A stretch of 42,174 nucleotides of DNA from an uncultured Clostridia bacterium (GCA_945872615.1 CAMBZZ010000012.1:1-42174); one strand, 5' to 3'. Shown: positions 23,921 through 33,986, counted from the stretch's first letter. Notes: a model not told the origin generated them from the sequence alone. Numbers and translations: made by a program.

Positions 23921-24415
23921 ATGAAAAATTATCGAAAGTTTTTGACCATGATATGCATTATCGTCATTCTATGCACTATGGCGATAGCATTGATTGGATG
24001 TGAGAAAGAGGAAGAAATACCTTGGTGGAAAGACAAGAGTAATATAGAAGTGATTTTTGAAGACGAACGAACAGTCGAGAAGACGCAATATTCTTCATTA
24101 AAAAATAGAGATAACGTGCATTTTACTTATTATATCGATTCGCAAACTACGGTTGAATATATACCTAATATGAGATTGACGTATAAGGGTGAAGACCAAG
24201 ACGTTATTATACATTACTATAAAAAATACTATTACGAATATGACTACATAAAGCAAGAGTATATCATGGATAAACCACTGCCACTCGGAAAAATAAAGGA
24301 GCCAGGAAGGTATCAAGTAATAGTGGAGTTTTATCAAGACCCAAAAGATTTGGAACATTATGAAAACCGTGTTTATAAAGAATATATAAATATTGATGTT
24401 ATTTGGAAGGAGTAG
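23921..24415 (+). CDS. Small lipoprotein, MKNYRKF signal family
   Basis: 164 residues. The lipoprotein signal peptide MKNYRKF...ALIGC gives Cys27, followed by the acidic KEEEIPWWKD. The mature part is rich in Tyr, Lys, Asp and Glu, with strand-like segments (HFTYYIDSQTTVEYI, GRYQVIVEFYQD) suggesting a small extracellular beta domain. I do not recognise its family. Its first 115 bases are nearly the same as those of the truncated gene at 24921, and the signal part also matches the lipoprotein at 34847. AGGAAC precedes the ATG. The next gene starts 3 bp after its stop, using AAGGAG inside this gene's end, so the two are coupled. Confidence 0.8.
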   Translation: MKNYRKFLTMICIIVILCTMAIALIGCEKEEEIPWWKDKSNIEVIFEDERTVEKTQYSSLKNRDNVHFTYYIDSQTTVEYIPNMRLTYKGEDQDVIIHYYKKYYYEYDYIKQEYIMDKPLPLGKIKEPGRYQVIVEFYQDPKDLEHYENRVYKEYINIDVIWKE

Positions 24416-24418
24416 GAT

Positions 24419-24892
24419 TTGAAGAAAAAAATAGTAATTACTTGTCTTTCAATTGCAATACTATTGGTCGCAACTATAATGATTCTATATTATGGTTTCG
24501 GCATTCCCGATTGTGGAAGAAACGAAAAAAGCGACAGAGCATACGTGAAAGACCTGACAGGGATAGAGATCCCGCAAAACTCGAAAATGCTGTATAAATA
24601 CAAAAACGACAGTCTGTTTCCTGTTCAAGGAAGGCGCCCCGGGTATTCTGTTTATAAATTCGAAACTGAACCTTCGGATTGGATGGAAGCAAATATATTT
24701 TCAAAAGTTCCAAATGAAGAATTTGAAAGTGAATTCACTGCAGAAGTTCCTGAATGGATAACGGAATCTCTTTCGGAAAAAGTTTCCCCCGATTTTAACT
24801 CGCCCTATTATTGGCTTAAAACGAAAAGTTGGGTTTATTTTGTCTATCAGCCAGAGACGCTGATGCTTATTATATTTGTACATCAGGCTTGA
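24419..24892 (+). CDS. Unknown membrane-anchored protein with TTG start
   Basis: 157 residues. The TTG at 24419 is chosen because AAGGAG lies just upstream, overlapping the previous stop, and the frame then opens with KKKIVITCLSIAILLVATIMILYYGF, an N-terminal membrane helix. A lipobox is not obvious: Cys32 (GIPDC) is too far from the helix end. The outside part has PSDWMEANIFSKVP, Glu/Trp-rich segments and a hydrophobic end (WVYFVYQPETLMLIIFVHQA). Family unknown. It is coupled to the upstream lipoprotein, so the two may act together at the cell surface. Confidence 0.7.
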   Translation: MKKKIVITCLSIAILLVATIMILYYGFGIPDCGRNEKSDRAYVKDLTGIEIPQNSKMLYKYKNDSLFPVQGRRPGYSVYKFETEPSDWMEANIFSKVPNEEFESEFTAEVPEWITESLSEKVSPDFNSPYYWLKTKSWVYFVYQPETLMLIIFVHQA

Positions 24893-24920
24893 AAAGCAAA
24901 TGATTTATGGAGGTAAAACA

Positions 24921-25106
24921 ATGAAAAATTATCGAAAATTTATGGTTGTGTTATGCGTTATCGTTACTCTATGCAGTATGGCGATGACATTGATTGGATG
25001 TGAGAAAGAGGAAGAAATACCTTGGTGGAAAGATGAAGACAACGTAGAGTTGATTTTGGAAGATTCGCGAACGGTTGAAAAAGTGCAAGTTTCTAAATAT
25101 TTGTAA
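24921..25106 (+). pseudogene. Truncated copy of the MKNYRKF lipoprotein
   Basis: 61 residues from ATG 24921, with AGG-type ribosome binding site GGAGG. It has the same signal peptide, lipobox (LIGC, Cys27) and start of the mature part (KEEEIPWWKDED, LEDSRTVEK) as the 164-residue protein at 23921. It then ends at TAA 25104-25106, after VSKYL. Reading through the stop gives DDV, compared with RDNV in the full copy, so a nonsense change followed by decay is likely. A 45-base block around the lipobox is identical between the two copies. It could still make a very short lipopeptide. A weak GTCTG/CAGAC hairpin follows (25113-25127). Confidence 0.75.
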
Positions 25107-25192
25107 GACGATGTCTGCATGTCAGACTGATTTGATAATTAGGAAATAAATAAAAAATTACTTAGATTATAACTAATAAAAATGGAGTGTGT

Positions 25193-28054
25193 ATGAAAAC
25201 GAAAGAGTTAACCAAGACATTATTATGTGCAATCCTTATGGTGGCAATTATAGCAACGATATTGGTTTTTGCTATTAATAATGAGAGTGCAAAAGATAAA
25301 ACAAGTTTATCTTTATTTCCAACAGAAAATGTGCCTAGACCATCGCTATCAGACTTTAAAATGATGGGAAATCGTTTGGTTACATATACGGGAGCAGCAA
25401 CAACAATCAGAGCTGTTGATTTTCCACAAGGAATAACAACTATAGGAATTAACGCTTTCTCGCCATCGAGCATTGAGTATGTAGAGTTGCCGGAAACTGT
25501 TACAAAACTGGAAAACAATAGTTTTTATGGATGCAACACGTTGAAAAATATTTCAATCCCGGCAAGTTGCACAAGTGTGGGATACGCAGCTTTTCATGGT
25601 TGTAACAATTTGGAAAAAGTAGTCATCAAATTTGATAACCCCGACGTATTTGCACATGGGGTATTTTCGTCGGGAAATCACGATTTTGATCTTTTTGTTC
25701 CTAAAGATAGCTTTAATGATTTCTATAATTCTTCAAAATTTACAAATGTAAAAACCAATTTAAAATTATGGAACGTCAATTTGACTATTTCGGATTTCAA
25801 CAATGGACAAAGTTATAATGGTAATATTAGTTTTGGTCAGACGGTAACTTTGCCGGTACCTAACAAGGATGGATATGCTTTTACGGGGTGGAAAGATGCA
25901 TTAAACAATGACATGGACAATACTTTTCGTTGGATGTTTTTGGAAGATTGTTCTATTACTGCAACTTGGGAAATTGAGCAATACGAAGTAGTTTACAATG
26001 GTCGTGACGGACAGCAATACTATTTGACAGCCAATGGTTTTTCGTCAACACCAGTGAAAATTACTTATGGAGAACTGCTAGGCAATAGTCTTATTCAAAA
26101 TTTGTATGAGCAATTTAGAAATCCAGGAGAATATTTGGAGAGTGTAACGATTAATAATATCAATGTAAGCAACGGAACTTGTATTTGGGATTTGGGAGAA
26201 AACAATGGTAGATATATTATAGATTTAAAGTTTTCTCAAAAACATTATAATCTTAGGTTTGACAGCACCTTGTCGAATGTGAGCGTTGGAAATATTGACA
26301 ACTTGGAGTACGGAGATCAAGTAGTTTTGCCAACGATTCCACAAGGGAGCAAAAAAGGGTATTTATTTGCACATTGGTATGTGACTAATGAGAATTATTC
26401 GGGAGATAGAATCATTAATTTTAATACGATGCAAGATTGTGACTACAACAACAATTCGGCATACATAAACTTATGGTTAAGAGCAACTTTTTCTCCAAAA
26501 ACTTATACGGTTTATTTAAATGCCAATGGAGGCGCTTGCACACAGGAAACCGTAACTGCTACATATGATCAGCTTTTGCCTTATATTTCAACTCCAACAA
26601 GAGAGGGATATAGATTTATGGGGTGGCAATATGAAAACAATAGAGTGGATAATAGGCTATGGATGATAGATGAAAACAATGTTACCATATATGCTATTTG
26701 GGAAAAATTGTACACTATTACGTTGGACACAAAAGGTGGACAAGTTTCAGGAAGTCAATCTTTTGAAGTGATTTATGGTGAAAACATTGGCAATAAACTA
26801 AAACAGCCGACAAGAGATAAACATAGATTTTTGTATTGGTCATACAATGGACTGCAAATAAATAATTCTACCACTTGGAATGAAAGAAACAATGGAACGG
26901 TAGTGGCTAATTGGGAAGAACTATATAGAATAACTTTTGATGCCAAAGGCGGAACCGTTAGTCCTGCGTATATTGATTTAGCTTATGGTGATAAGATTCC
27001 AACTTTGCCGATTGCAACTAAACCTGGATATACATTTAGTGGTTGGTATTATAATTCTATAGATTTTGATGCATCGGGATACATCACCGAAAGAAAAGAT
27101 ATTACATTGACAACAAAGTGGTGGAATCAAGTAATATTGACCAATGAGGCGTCTTATACGGTGACAGAAGATTGCACGTTTGTTTATCTAAAAGGAGTAG
27201 CGAGCAATCTCATAAAGCCTATGAATGTATATATTGCAAGCAATGTAGACAATGTCAAGTTTACTTCCAACAATACTGTTGTGAGTTGCAAAAGTATTAT
27301 TGTAAATAGTAGAACTAAGCCATTGACCATAGAATTTGATTTATATAGATCAATAGGCAATCAAGGGGAAGCTGCCCTTAATGCATCTGCTTGTGACAAT
27401 TTGAATATCATAGCAAGAGGCACTTCGGCTCTTAACGGAGGAGAGAGCAGAAAAAACAGTGGACATGGAGGATTGATATGCAAAAACGTTAATTTCTATG
27501 GCAATGAGATTATTTTTGGTGGAGGAGTTGCAGGGGCTGTAAGTATAGTGGACGGTAAAATTATGGAATACTATAATCCTGGAAGTGGAATAAATGCGAG
27601 CGGTAATATATCAATTTATTGTACCAAATTGGAAGTAAATGGTGGACAATATACTATTCCAATGGCAAGACCTTCTAGCGACAATAATAAATCCAATAAA
27701 ATAAGTGGCACAGGCATTGAATTAAGTGGTACATATGACATATATATCGATATCCAAAGCACATTAGATGTTGAAGGTGGAAAGGGAATGTCAAATTATA
27801 CCATTTATGATTCTTATGTAGGAGATGGTGGCGTCGGCATCAAAAGCAAAACACAATCAACTATAAGCGGCCAGGGATCGTTGATAGTGAAAGGCGGGGA
27901 TGGTGGCGACAATGATCAATGGGGGTATTACCAAAATATCGGCGGAAGCGGTGGAAGTCCCACTCGCAATATCTATATAAGCACAACTGTACAGGTTACT
28001 CAAACTCAAGGGGCAGAAGGTGCGGGTCCAAGTGCTTCTAGTGAAAATCAATGA
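25193..28054 (+). CDS. Secreted surface protein with BspA-like LRR and InlB B-type repeats
   Basis: 953 residues from ATG 25193, chosen because GGAG lies 5 bases upstream; an earlier in-frame GTG overlaps that site. An N-terminal hydrophobic helix (about 10-28) acts as signal or anchor. Residues about 50-150 are BspA/LRR_5-type repeats (IRAVDFPQGITTIGINAF, YVELPETVTKLENNSFYGC, SIPASCTSVGYAAFHGC). About 193-645 hold five to six Listeria-Bacteroides (InlB B) repeats, each ending in GW/HWY...A-T-W-E (FTGWKD, FMGWQY, FSGWYY). The last 300 residues are Gly/Asn-rich strands, perhaps a beta-helix. No LPXTG motif is seen. The stop overlaps the ABC gene by ATGA, so the protein may be exported, sensed or protected with that transporter. 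Confidence 0.85.
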   Translation: MKTKELTKTLLCAILMVAIIATILVFAINNESAKDKTSLSLFPTENVPRPSLSDFKMMGNRLVTYTGAATTIRAVDFPQGITTIGINAFSPSSIEYVELPETVTKLENNSFYGCNTLKNISIPASCTSVGYAAFHGCNNLEKVVIKFDNPDVFAHGVFSSGNHDFDLFVPKDSFNDFYNSSKFTNVKTNLKLWNVNLTISDFNNGQSYNGNISFGQTVTLPVPNKDGYAFTGWKDALNNDMDNTFRWMFLEDCSITATWEIEQYEVVYNGRDGQQYYLTANGFSSTPVKITYGELLGNSLIQNLYEQFRNPGEYLESVTINNINVSNGTCIWDLGENNGRYIIDLKFSQKHYNLRFDSTLSNVSVGNIDNLEYGDQVVLPTIPQGSKKGYLFAHWYVTNENYSGDRIINFNTMQDCDYNNNSAYINLWLRATFSPKTYTVYLNANGGACTQETVTATYDQLLPYISTPTREGYRFMGWQYENNRVDNRLWMIDENNVTIYAIWEKLYTITLDTKGGQVSGSQSFEVIYGENIGNKLKQPTRDKHRFLYWSYNGLQINNSTTWNERNNGTVVANWEELYRITFDAKGGTVSPAYIDLAYGDKIPTLPIATKPGYTFSGWYYNSIDFDASGYITERKDITLTTKWWNQVILTNEASYTVTEDCTFVYLKGVASNLIKPMNVYIASNVDNVKFTSNNTVVSCKSIIVNSRTKPLTIEFDLYRSIGNQGEAALNASACDNLNIIARGTSALNGGESRKNSGHGGLICKNVNFYGNEIIFGGGVAGAVSIVDGKIMEYYNPGSGINASGNISIYCTKLEVNGGQYTIPMARPSSDNNKSNKISGTGIELSGTYDIYIDIQSTLDVEGGKGMSNYTIYDSYVGDGGVGIKSKTQSTISGQGSLIVKGGDGGDNDQWGYYQNIGGSGGSPTRNIYISTTVQVTQTQGAEGAGPSASSENQ

Positions 28055-30702
28055 TAGAACTAAAAAACATTTCTAAGATTTACAATCCCAACAGAGAGAA
28101 CAAGGTTGAGGCGCTGAAGGGCCTCGACCTTGTTTTGCCCGATATGGGCATGGTGTTTTTGGTGGGCGAGAGCGGCAGCGGAAAGACGACGTTGCTCAAT
28201 ATTATGTCGAGTATAGAAAGACCAAGTAGCGGAGAGATAATTATCGACAACAAATATTTGAGCAAAGCAAGAGAAACAACGATATACAAATATCGAAACA
28301 AAGATATAGGAATAATATTCCAAAATTACAACTTGCTTCAAGACGAAACGGTGTCATCGAACATACTACTTGCATTGGAACTGCAAGGTAGAAAGAAATT
28401 GTTGAAGTCAAAGGCAAATGTGGAAGAAGTATTGGACAAGGTAGGCTTGTCGGGATACGGTAATCGAAAAATCACTCAACTGAGTGGAGGACAACAACAA
28501 AGAGTTGCGATAGCAAGGGCTTTGGTCAAGTCGCCGAAGATAATATTTGCCGATGAGCCGACGGGTAACTTGGATAGCGAGACGAGCGAAAGCATAATGG
28601 AAATTTTCAAAGGCTTGTCAAGCACAAGATTGGTCGTAATAGTTTGCCACGACTTGGATTTGGCAAACAAGTATGCCGATAGAATCATCACTCTCAAAGA
28701 CGGAAGTATAGAAAAAGACGAGGTGCGTAACGTTAGGCATTTGCTTAACACGTATGACAAGAAGCAAGAGCGCAAAAAAAGAGCGAAAAAATTGCCTTTT
28801 GCAAGGCGATTGAAGTTTGCATTTAAAAATCTATGGGCAATCAAATTTAGGTTGATGGTCGTGATACTGCTGTTGGGCTTTTCGATAGCAACGGCAGGCG
28901 TGGGAATGATTGCGACACGCTATGATAGAGAAGTCACCAGAGCCAATGCATACGGCAAGTCGGGGGTTGGGACTTTAATTGTAAGAGAAAAAGATTTATA
29001 CGAAAAGGATTCTCTCAACAATCCTATAGATTTAGGGCAAGGGTATTTGAAACAAAAGTTGATGAGCGAAGACAAGATAGACGGCTTGGAGAAGATATCA
29101 AACAATGAATACTATAAAATTTATGGATTGAAATCCTATCCGGAGCAGTTGCTGATTACGGGAGATTTTTCCAAACTGCCAAGATTTGGGTTCAATGTTG
29201 TTGCAGGCAGATATCCGTATTATTCGGGAGAAAGTGCCGTATCTTTGAGTTGGGCGGAAGATTGTATGCATAGCAACCCAAAACAATATGGTACTACTCT
29301 CGAAGAATATCTCGCGGAAGTAAGTACGTGGGGAATAGTCGGAGTTATTGATTGCAATGAAGAGAAGTTGGAGCAATTTGCCGGCAAGGTTTATTCTAAT
29401 ACTGCCCAAAAAGATATGCTTACGCATATATATTTGGAAAAAGAGCGTGAGCGAGGTAGAACAAAATTCAAATTCGTTCCGCAATGCGATATGGATAAAT
29501 ATGCTAACAACTTTTCCGTATATACTAGATTTAATCTAGTCTATAAAATAAGTGAAAGCTCTATAATTACTTTACGTCCTGACCTCCATAATGATTTATT
29601 GGAATGGCAAACGGCGTATAATTGGGAAGAAGAAAACCATAAAACAATGGAATATATCGATTATTTGCTTAGCGACAATCAATTGCGTAATTATCGATAT
29701 ATCGGCAAAAATCCCGAAGAGCTGGAAGAAGACGAAATAGTCTTTACTATGTTCGACGAGTATTCTTCTAATGGAATACATAGCAATGCTCTTAACGATA
29801 TCGAGTCGATTATAGTAGACGTTATCCAAAAAGAAAAAGGAGATAGTAGATATAATGTATCTAAGCAGGAGATGCTTGATTATCTTCAAAACAATCAAGT
29901 AGAATGCGAGATGCAACTAGATTCTTTTTGGGAAAACCAAACGGAAGCGTCGATAACGACAAAAAAGATGAAGATTGTCGGAGTCTTGTTGGGCGATTGG
30001 TATTTTAAGGATGATCGTAAAGACGAGGACATAGTAGACTTTGTTTATTCTCAAAAGTTAGATTTGACAAAAGAAACCTACAACAATTACGGTTTGATAG
30101 GGTACTTAGCCAATGTGGGCAAAGATTTAGAAAAAGACAAGCAACTGCTCAATTATTGCGAAGCCAACGATTTGGATTACAACGGCATAATAGACCCGTA
30201 CCTAAAAGACGCAGACGATAGAGCCAACTTTTTGCTAAAAATCAGCAAGGCTTTGACGGCAATATTTGCGGCGATATCGATAATTATTTTGATGAACCTG
30301 ACGCTCACTTGCGTACAAAAGACCTATAAACAAGTAGGCTTGTTGCGAGCGTTGGGAAGTGGCGTTGCCGACAATATAGGCATATATATTTTGCAAGGCA
30401 TAATATGTGGAATATTGGTTGCGGTGGTAGCGACTTTGCTCTTCCCGATAATGGTCAATTTGTGCGCGAGCGGCGCGGGACTGAGTTTTTTGGAGCCTAT
30501 TTTCAAGGGCGTGAGCGATTTGATAGGCGACTATTCTACCTACTTGGACAAAATAATAAATATTTTGCCTATGTATTCAAGCGACTATATATGGATAGCG
30601 GTTGTTGGTATATTATCGACCACGATATTTACCGTATTGCCATTGATTTTTAGGCTCAACAAAAAGCCGATAGAGTTTTTGAGGGAGGAAGGCGATTTAT
30701 GA
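28051..30702 (+). CDS. MacB-like ABC transporter, ATPase and FtsX-type permease fused (first of pair)
   Basis: 883 residues. The ATPase half has Walker A GESGSGKT (39-46), signature LSGGQQQR (144-151) and Walker B with ADEPTGNLD (D168, E169), typical of the LolD/MacB class. A membrane helix follows at about 267-290 (RLMVVILLLGFSIATAGVGM). Then comes a roughly 440-residue extracytoplasmic region, and three helices near 740, 780 and 850, i.e. the four-helix FtsX/MacB layout. This class usually moves molecules or force across the outer face of the membrane rather than importing them. Start overlaps the surface-protein stop (ATGA) and its stop overlaps the next ABC gene (ATGA), so all three should be made together. 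Probably a heterodimer with the next protein. Confidence 0.88.
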   Translation: MIELKNISKIYNPNRENKVEALKGLDLVLPDMGMVFLVGESGSGKTTLLNIMSSIERPSSGEIIIDNKYLSKARETTIYKYRNKDIGIIFQNYNLLQDETVSSNILLALELQGRKKLLKSKANVEEVLDKVGLSGYGNRKITQLSGGQQQRVAIARALVKSPKIIFADEPTGNLDSETSESIMEIFKGLSSTRLVVIVCHDLDLANKYADRIITLKDGSIEKDEVRNVRHLLNTYDKKQERKKRAKKLPFARRLKFAFKNLWAIKFRLMVVILLLGFSIATAGVGMIATRYDREVTRANAYGKSGVGTLIVREKDLYEKDSLNNPIDLGQGYLKQKLMSEDKIDGLEKISNNEYYKIYGLKSYPEQLLITGDFSKLPRFGFNVVAGRYPYYSGESAVSLSWAEDCMHSNPKQYGTTLEEYLAEVSTWGIVGVIDCNEEKLEQFAGKVYSNTAQKDMLTHIYLEKERERGRTKFKFVPQCDMDKYANNFSVYTRFNLVYKISESSIITLRPDLHNDLLEWQTAYNWEEENHKTMEYIDYLLSDNQLRNYRYIGKNPEELEEDEIVFTMFDEYSSNGIHSNALNDIESIIVDVIQKEKGDSRYNVSKQEMLDYLQNNQVECEMQLDSFWENQTEASITTKKMKIVGVLLGDWYFKDDRKDEDIVDFVYSQKLDLTKETYNNYGLIGYLANVGKDLEKDKQLLNYCEANDLDYNGIIDPYLKDADDRANFLLKISKALTAIFAAISIIILMNLTLTCVQKTYKQVGLLRALGSGVADNIGIYILQGIICGILVAVVATLLFPIMVNLCASGAGLSFLEPIFKGVSDLIGDYSTYLDKIINILPMYSSDYIWIAVVGILSTTIFTVLPLIFRLNKKPIEFLREEGDL

Positions 30703-33140
30703 TAGAGTTGAAAAACTTGTATAAGACGTATATTCCTAACAAAGAAACCAAGGTCAACGCTTTGCAAGACGTCAACCTGACGTTTGGCGATAGAGGGTTG
30801 GTATTTTTGTTGGGCAAAAGCGGCAGCGGAAAGACAACTCTGCTCAATATGATAGGCGGATTGGATAAGCCTACGCAAGGTCAATTATTGATAGACGGCA
30901 AAGAGTTGAACGTCAACACGGAAAGAGAAATAAACTCTTATAGAAATAACAACGTAGGATTTGTATTCCAAAACTACGGCTTACTTGAAGATTTGACTGT
31001 CAAGAACAATATCAAACTTGCATTGGAATTGCAAAATACTCGCAACAAAACCGAAAAAATAAAAGAGATATTGGAAGTAGTAGGGCTTACCCAATGTATG
31101 GACAAGAAGGTGAGCCGTCTAAGTGGTGGTCAAAAGCAAAGAGTCGCTATTGCGAGAGCCTTGATAAAAGACTCCAAAATTATCCTTGCAGACGAGCCGA
31201 CGGGCAATTTGGATGAGCAGAATAGCAAAGAAATTTTTGAATTGTTGAAAAGAATTGCGCAAGATAGGTTGGTAATCGTAGTTACACATAGCCAAAAATT
31301 TGCTCAACAATACGCTCAAAGAATTATCACGCTCAAAGACGGCAAAATTCTCGACGACGTTGTCAATGAACAAGTCGAATACGAGAGAGAAGTAAAGAGT
31401 AAGACAGCAAAGAATAAGTTCCCACTTGGCACGAGTCTTAGATTTGCATTGGGCAGTATTTGGCACGTCAAAGCAAGGTTTTTGTTGACGTTGATTTTTT
31501 TGGTCGTGTCGCTGACAATGTTTGGGGCAGGGTTAAGTGCCACAAGGTACAGCAAGTATGACTTTTTTGGTAAGGCAATACAAGATAACAACGTCAACGG
31601 CTATACCGTGATGAATAAGATGTACGAAGATGGCATAAGAATGGCGCTTCAACCCGAGCAGATGAGTGGTATCCAACAAGAAGACTCATTATTGACTTAT
31701 TATGTAGAAAAGTTTATGTTCTGCTATGACCAAACGGAACTAGTGCGACTTAATAGCGAAAAATACTTCTATCCCGATTCGGTAGCGGTATTCGATATAG
31801 ACAAGCTGAAAAAGCAAGGAGTAGAACTATTTAGAGGTAAAGCGCCAACAAAAATGGAAGAGATTGTCATCACCAAATACTTTGCCGAAGGACTTATGGA
31901 AGATGAAAAATTTAAGGAATTCTATGACGTCAAAACAATAGAAGATTTTTTGGGCAAGACCATTCAAGTTACTTCATACAACAACGACTATTATGGAAGA
32001 GTAGAAGCTGGATTAAAAGTTGTCGGTATAGTAGACGCTCATATCAATTATCAAAGGATAGCTAGTTTGGATAGCGATATGCGTGCGACGTACGCAGCGG
32101 AAGGGCTAAATAGAACGCTGTTTTTGTCAAAAGAATTTTTTGAAAAAACAGTCGACAACCAAATAGCCGTAAGAGGAAGTGCGGAAATTTACAAAGGTAC
32201 GTATTTTTATGGCTTTAACGGAGCGTTGATTCTATATGACTCCGAACGAGTAAAAAGAAATATAACGGTATTGAAACAATCTACAATCAACGAAGAGATG
32301 TGCGGAAGTAAAATTATGTGGAAGGAAGGGCATGGCAATACTTTGGCAGAAGACGAGATAATTGTTACGCCGAATATATTTGGTGGAATATATAATTACA
32401 AATATAACAAACTTGAGTTTACTATGCGTGGCGATTATGACGAAGGTAAACATATGCCTATAATCAACGAAGGATTTGAGTGTGAAATAGCTTTTGGAGA
32501 AGAAACAAAAACATTCAAAGTCGTTGGGTTGATAAATTATGGTTCTTATATGCTAGTAAGCGACGATTTGCAACTGCCAAAAGTAACGCCTCGCATCAAA
32601 AGCATGTCGGCAACGTTTGGACAAGACAAAAGCATAGAAGCAACGCTGAGAAATTTTGACGACAATGAGGTAACTATGGTCGGGGACTTGCAGACAGCAT
32701 TGCAAAAAGCAAGCACGCAAATATCGCCGATAGTAACGTTTGGTATAATTGGGTTCGTATTGTTCGGTTTGTTTGCAATAATGATGCTCAGCAGTTTTGT
32801 GTCCTCGATGATAGAGGATAATTATAAGCAACTCGGCGTGCTAAGAGCATTAGGTGCAAGCAGAGGTAACTTGATTGGCATTTATTTGCTAGTTGCAACT
32901 ATTCTGGTGCTTCTTTGTAATATTATCGCTATGCCGTTGCTTCCGCGAGTAAAACAGTTTATGCAGGCAAAAGAAATCAACGAGATAGCATCCAACTATA
33001 TTGTCTTTGAAACGCTGTGGTATGACTATTTGATTATGTTGGCAATGTCCGTCGGTATAACTTTTGTTGGAAGTATTGTACACATTCTATCCAAAACCAA
33101 AGCAACTCCGATAGAAATGCTAAGAGGCAAGAGTTCTTAA
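30699..33140 (+). CDS. MacB-like ABC transporter, ATPase and FtsX-type permease fused (second of pair)
   Basis: 813 residues, paralogous to the preceding protein. Walker A GKSGSGKT is at 39-46, with LSGGQKQR and ADEPTGNLDEQ in the expected places. TM1 is about 265-290 (RFLLTLIFLVVSLTMFGAGLSATRY), followed by an external domain of roughly 400 residues and three C-terminal helices (PIVTFGIIGFVLFGLFAIMML, IGIYLLVATILVLLCNIIAMP, WYDYLIMLAMSVGITFVGSIV). The ATPase halves are much closer to each other than the external domains, which suggests two different ligand-facing subunits. Translationally coupled (ATGA) to the first. No two-component system of the BceRS type is adjacent. Confidence 0.88.
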   Translation: MIELKNLYKTYIPNKETKVNALQDVNLTFGDRGLVFLLGKSGSGKTTLLNMIGGLDKPTQGQLLIDGKELNVNTEREINSYRNNNVGFVFQNYGLLEDLTVKNNIKLALELQNTRNKTEKIKEILEVVGLTQCMDKKVSRLSGGQKQRVAIARALIKDSKIILADEPTGNLDEQNSKEIFELLKRIAQDRLVIVVTHSQKFAQQYAQRIITLKDGKILDDVVNEQVEYEREVKSKTAKNKFPLGTSLRFALGSIWHVKARFLLTLIFLVVSLTMFGAGLSATRYSKYDFFGKAIQDNNVNGYTVMNKMYEDGIRMALQPEQMSGIQQEDSLLTYYVEKFMFCYDQTELVRLNSEKYFYPDSVAVFDIDKLKKQGVELFRGKAPTKMEEIVITKYFAEGLMEDEKFKEFYDVKTIEDFLGKTIQVTSYNNDYYGRVEAGLKVVGIVDAHINYQRIASLDSDMRATYAAEGLNRTLFLSKEFFEKTVDNQIAVRGSAEIYKGTYFYGFNGALILYDSERVKRNITVLKQSTINEEMCGSKIMWKEGHGNTLAEDEIIVTPNIFGGIYNYKYNKLEFTMRGDYDEGKHMPIINEGFECEIAFGEETKTFKVVGLINYGSYMLVSDDLQLPKVTPRIKSMSATFGQDKSIEATLRNFDDNEVTMVGDLQTALQKASTQISPIVTFGIIGFVLFGLFAIMMLSSFVSSMIEDNYKQLGVLRALGASRGNLIGIYLLVATILVLLCNIIAMPLLPRVKQFMQAKEINEIASNYIVFETLWYDYLIMLAMSVGITFVGSIVHILSKTKATPIEMLRGKSS

Positions 33141-33401
33141 TATGTAAAACACTGTTTCTGTCGGAGAAAATTTAACTTATACGGCGGGGCGCCTCGCTTT
33201 ATTTAGCAAATATAAAAGGAACTGCAGGGATAGTATGAAGAAGCGGTCTACAAGTATTAATTATAATACAGTAAAAATGGGGAAGTTATGGAGGTCTATG
33301 CGGTTAAGCCGGACCACTATGGCTGGAAAACAAGTACAAGGTAGCAATGGAGACGATAGTCGAAATATATATAACGGGGATATAATATAAGAGGTGAGTT
33401 A
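33141..33401 (+). other. Spacer with probable decayed coding sequence
   Basis: No intact gene is supported. A 51-codon frame (33235-33390) has unusual codons and a weak AGGGA site. A better-looking stretch, MEVYAVKPDHYGW (from 33288), stops at 33344. A different frame carries WLENKYKVAMETIVEIYITGI and ends at 33385, as if one small gene had been broken by a frameshift. GGCG-ggg-CGCC (about 33183-33193) followed by TCGCTTTATTT may be a weak terminator of the ABC operon. Confidence 0.35.
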
Positions 33402-33971
33402 ATGAGAAAAATCGTAATAGTCGTATTGATAGTCACACTGGTTGTAGCAACGCTCATTGGTGTTGTAGGGTGCAGATCGGTTGTTGAAGAAGAGGGTGAT
33501 TCTTTTGTAAAAGAATTGCAAAAAGTTATACCAAATGAGTTGGAACAGCTCAAAACAAGTCAAGAAAAGGAATTTTTCTTTAGCCTAATACGGACTTACG
33601 TATGTGAGACATCGTTGAAAAATAGTTTAATGTTTAGAGTTCAATCTATTGAAGAAACGTATGAAAATGGTACTTTGGTAATATATAAGCACATAAGCTC
33701 CGAAGGAATAAACGGGACAAATATGCAGGATGCTTTTATAGTAACAAAAGACGTCAAAATAGACACTTATAACAAAACTTACGAAGTGCATCAAGATTTT
33801 CATAATTTTGGCAATCTTCCCGACACATATTCTTATGCACCCAATGACACTAGAGAAAATGCTGTTTTATTGATAAAATATTATGGAAAAAAGGATACCA
33901 ATCTTTCTTATGATGTCGTTGCTATCAATAACGCAATAACAGCCTATGTAAATTGGGTAATGGCTAATTAA
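33402..33971 (+). CDS. Predicted lipoprotein, paralogue of the next gene
   Basis: 189 residues. Signal peptide with lipobox GVVGC (Cys24), then an acidic stretch (EEEGDSF). The mature part begins with a helical segment (FVKELQKVIPNELEQLK). It then has FFFSLIRTYVCE and a strand region (TLVIYKHISSEGINGTNMQDAFIVTKDVKIDTYNKTY), ending in a helix rich in Ala/Asn (VVAINNAITAYVNWVMAN). The same order of features occurs in the next gene (VMLVRDF..., NKINQAIEEYRA), so the two probably arose by duplication. Function unknown. AGAGGTGAG precedes the ATG, and the downstream gene follows after 15 bp. Confidence 0.8.
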   Translation: MRKIVIVVLIVTLVVATLIGVVGCRSVVEEEGDSFVKELQKVIPNELEQLKTSQEKEFFFSLIRTYVCETSLKNSLMFRVQSIEETYENGTLVIYKHISSEGINGTNMQDAFIVTKDVKIDTYNKTYEVHQDFHNFGNLPDTYSYAPNDTRENAVLLIKYYGKKDTNLSYDVVAINNAITAYVNWVMAN

Positions 33972-33986
33972 TATGGGGGTGATAAT

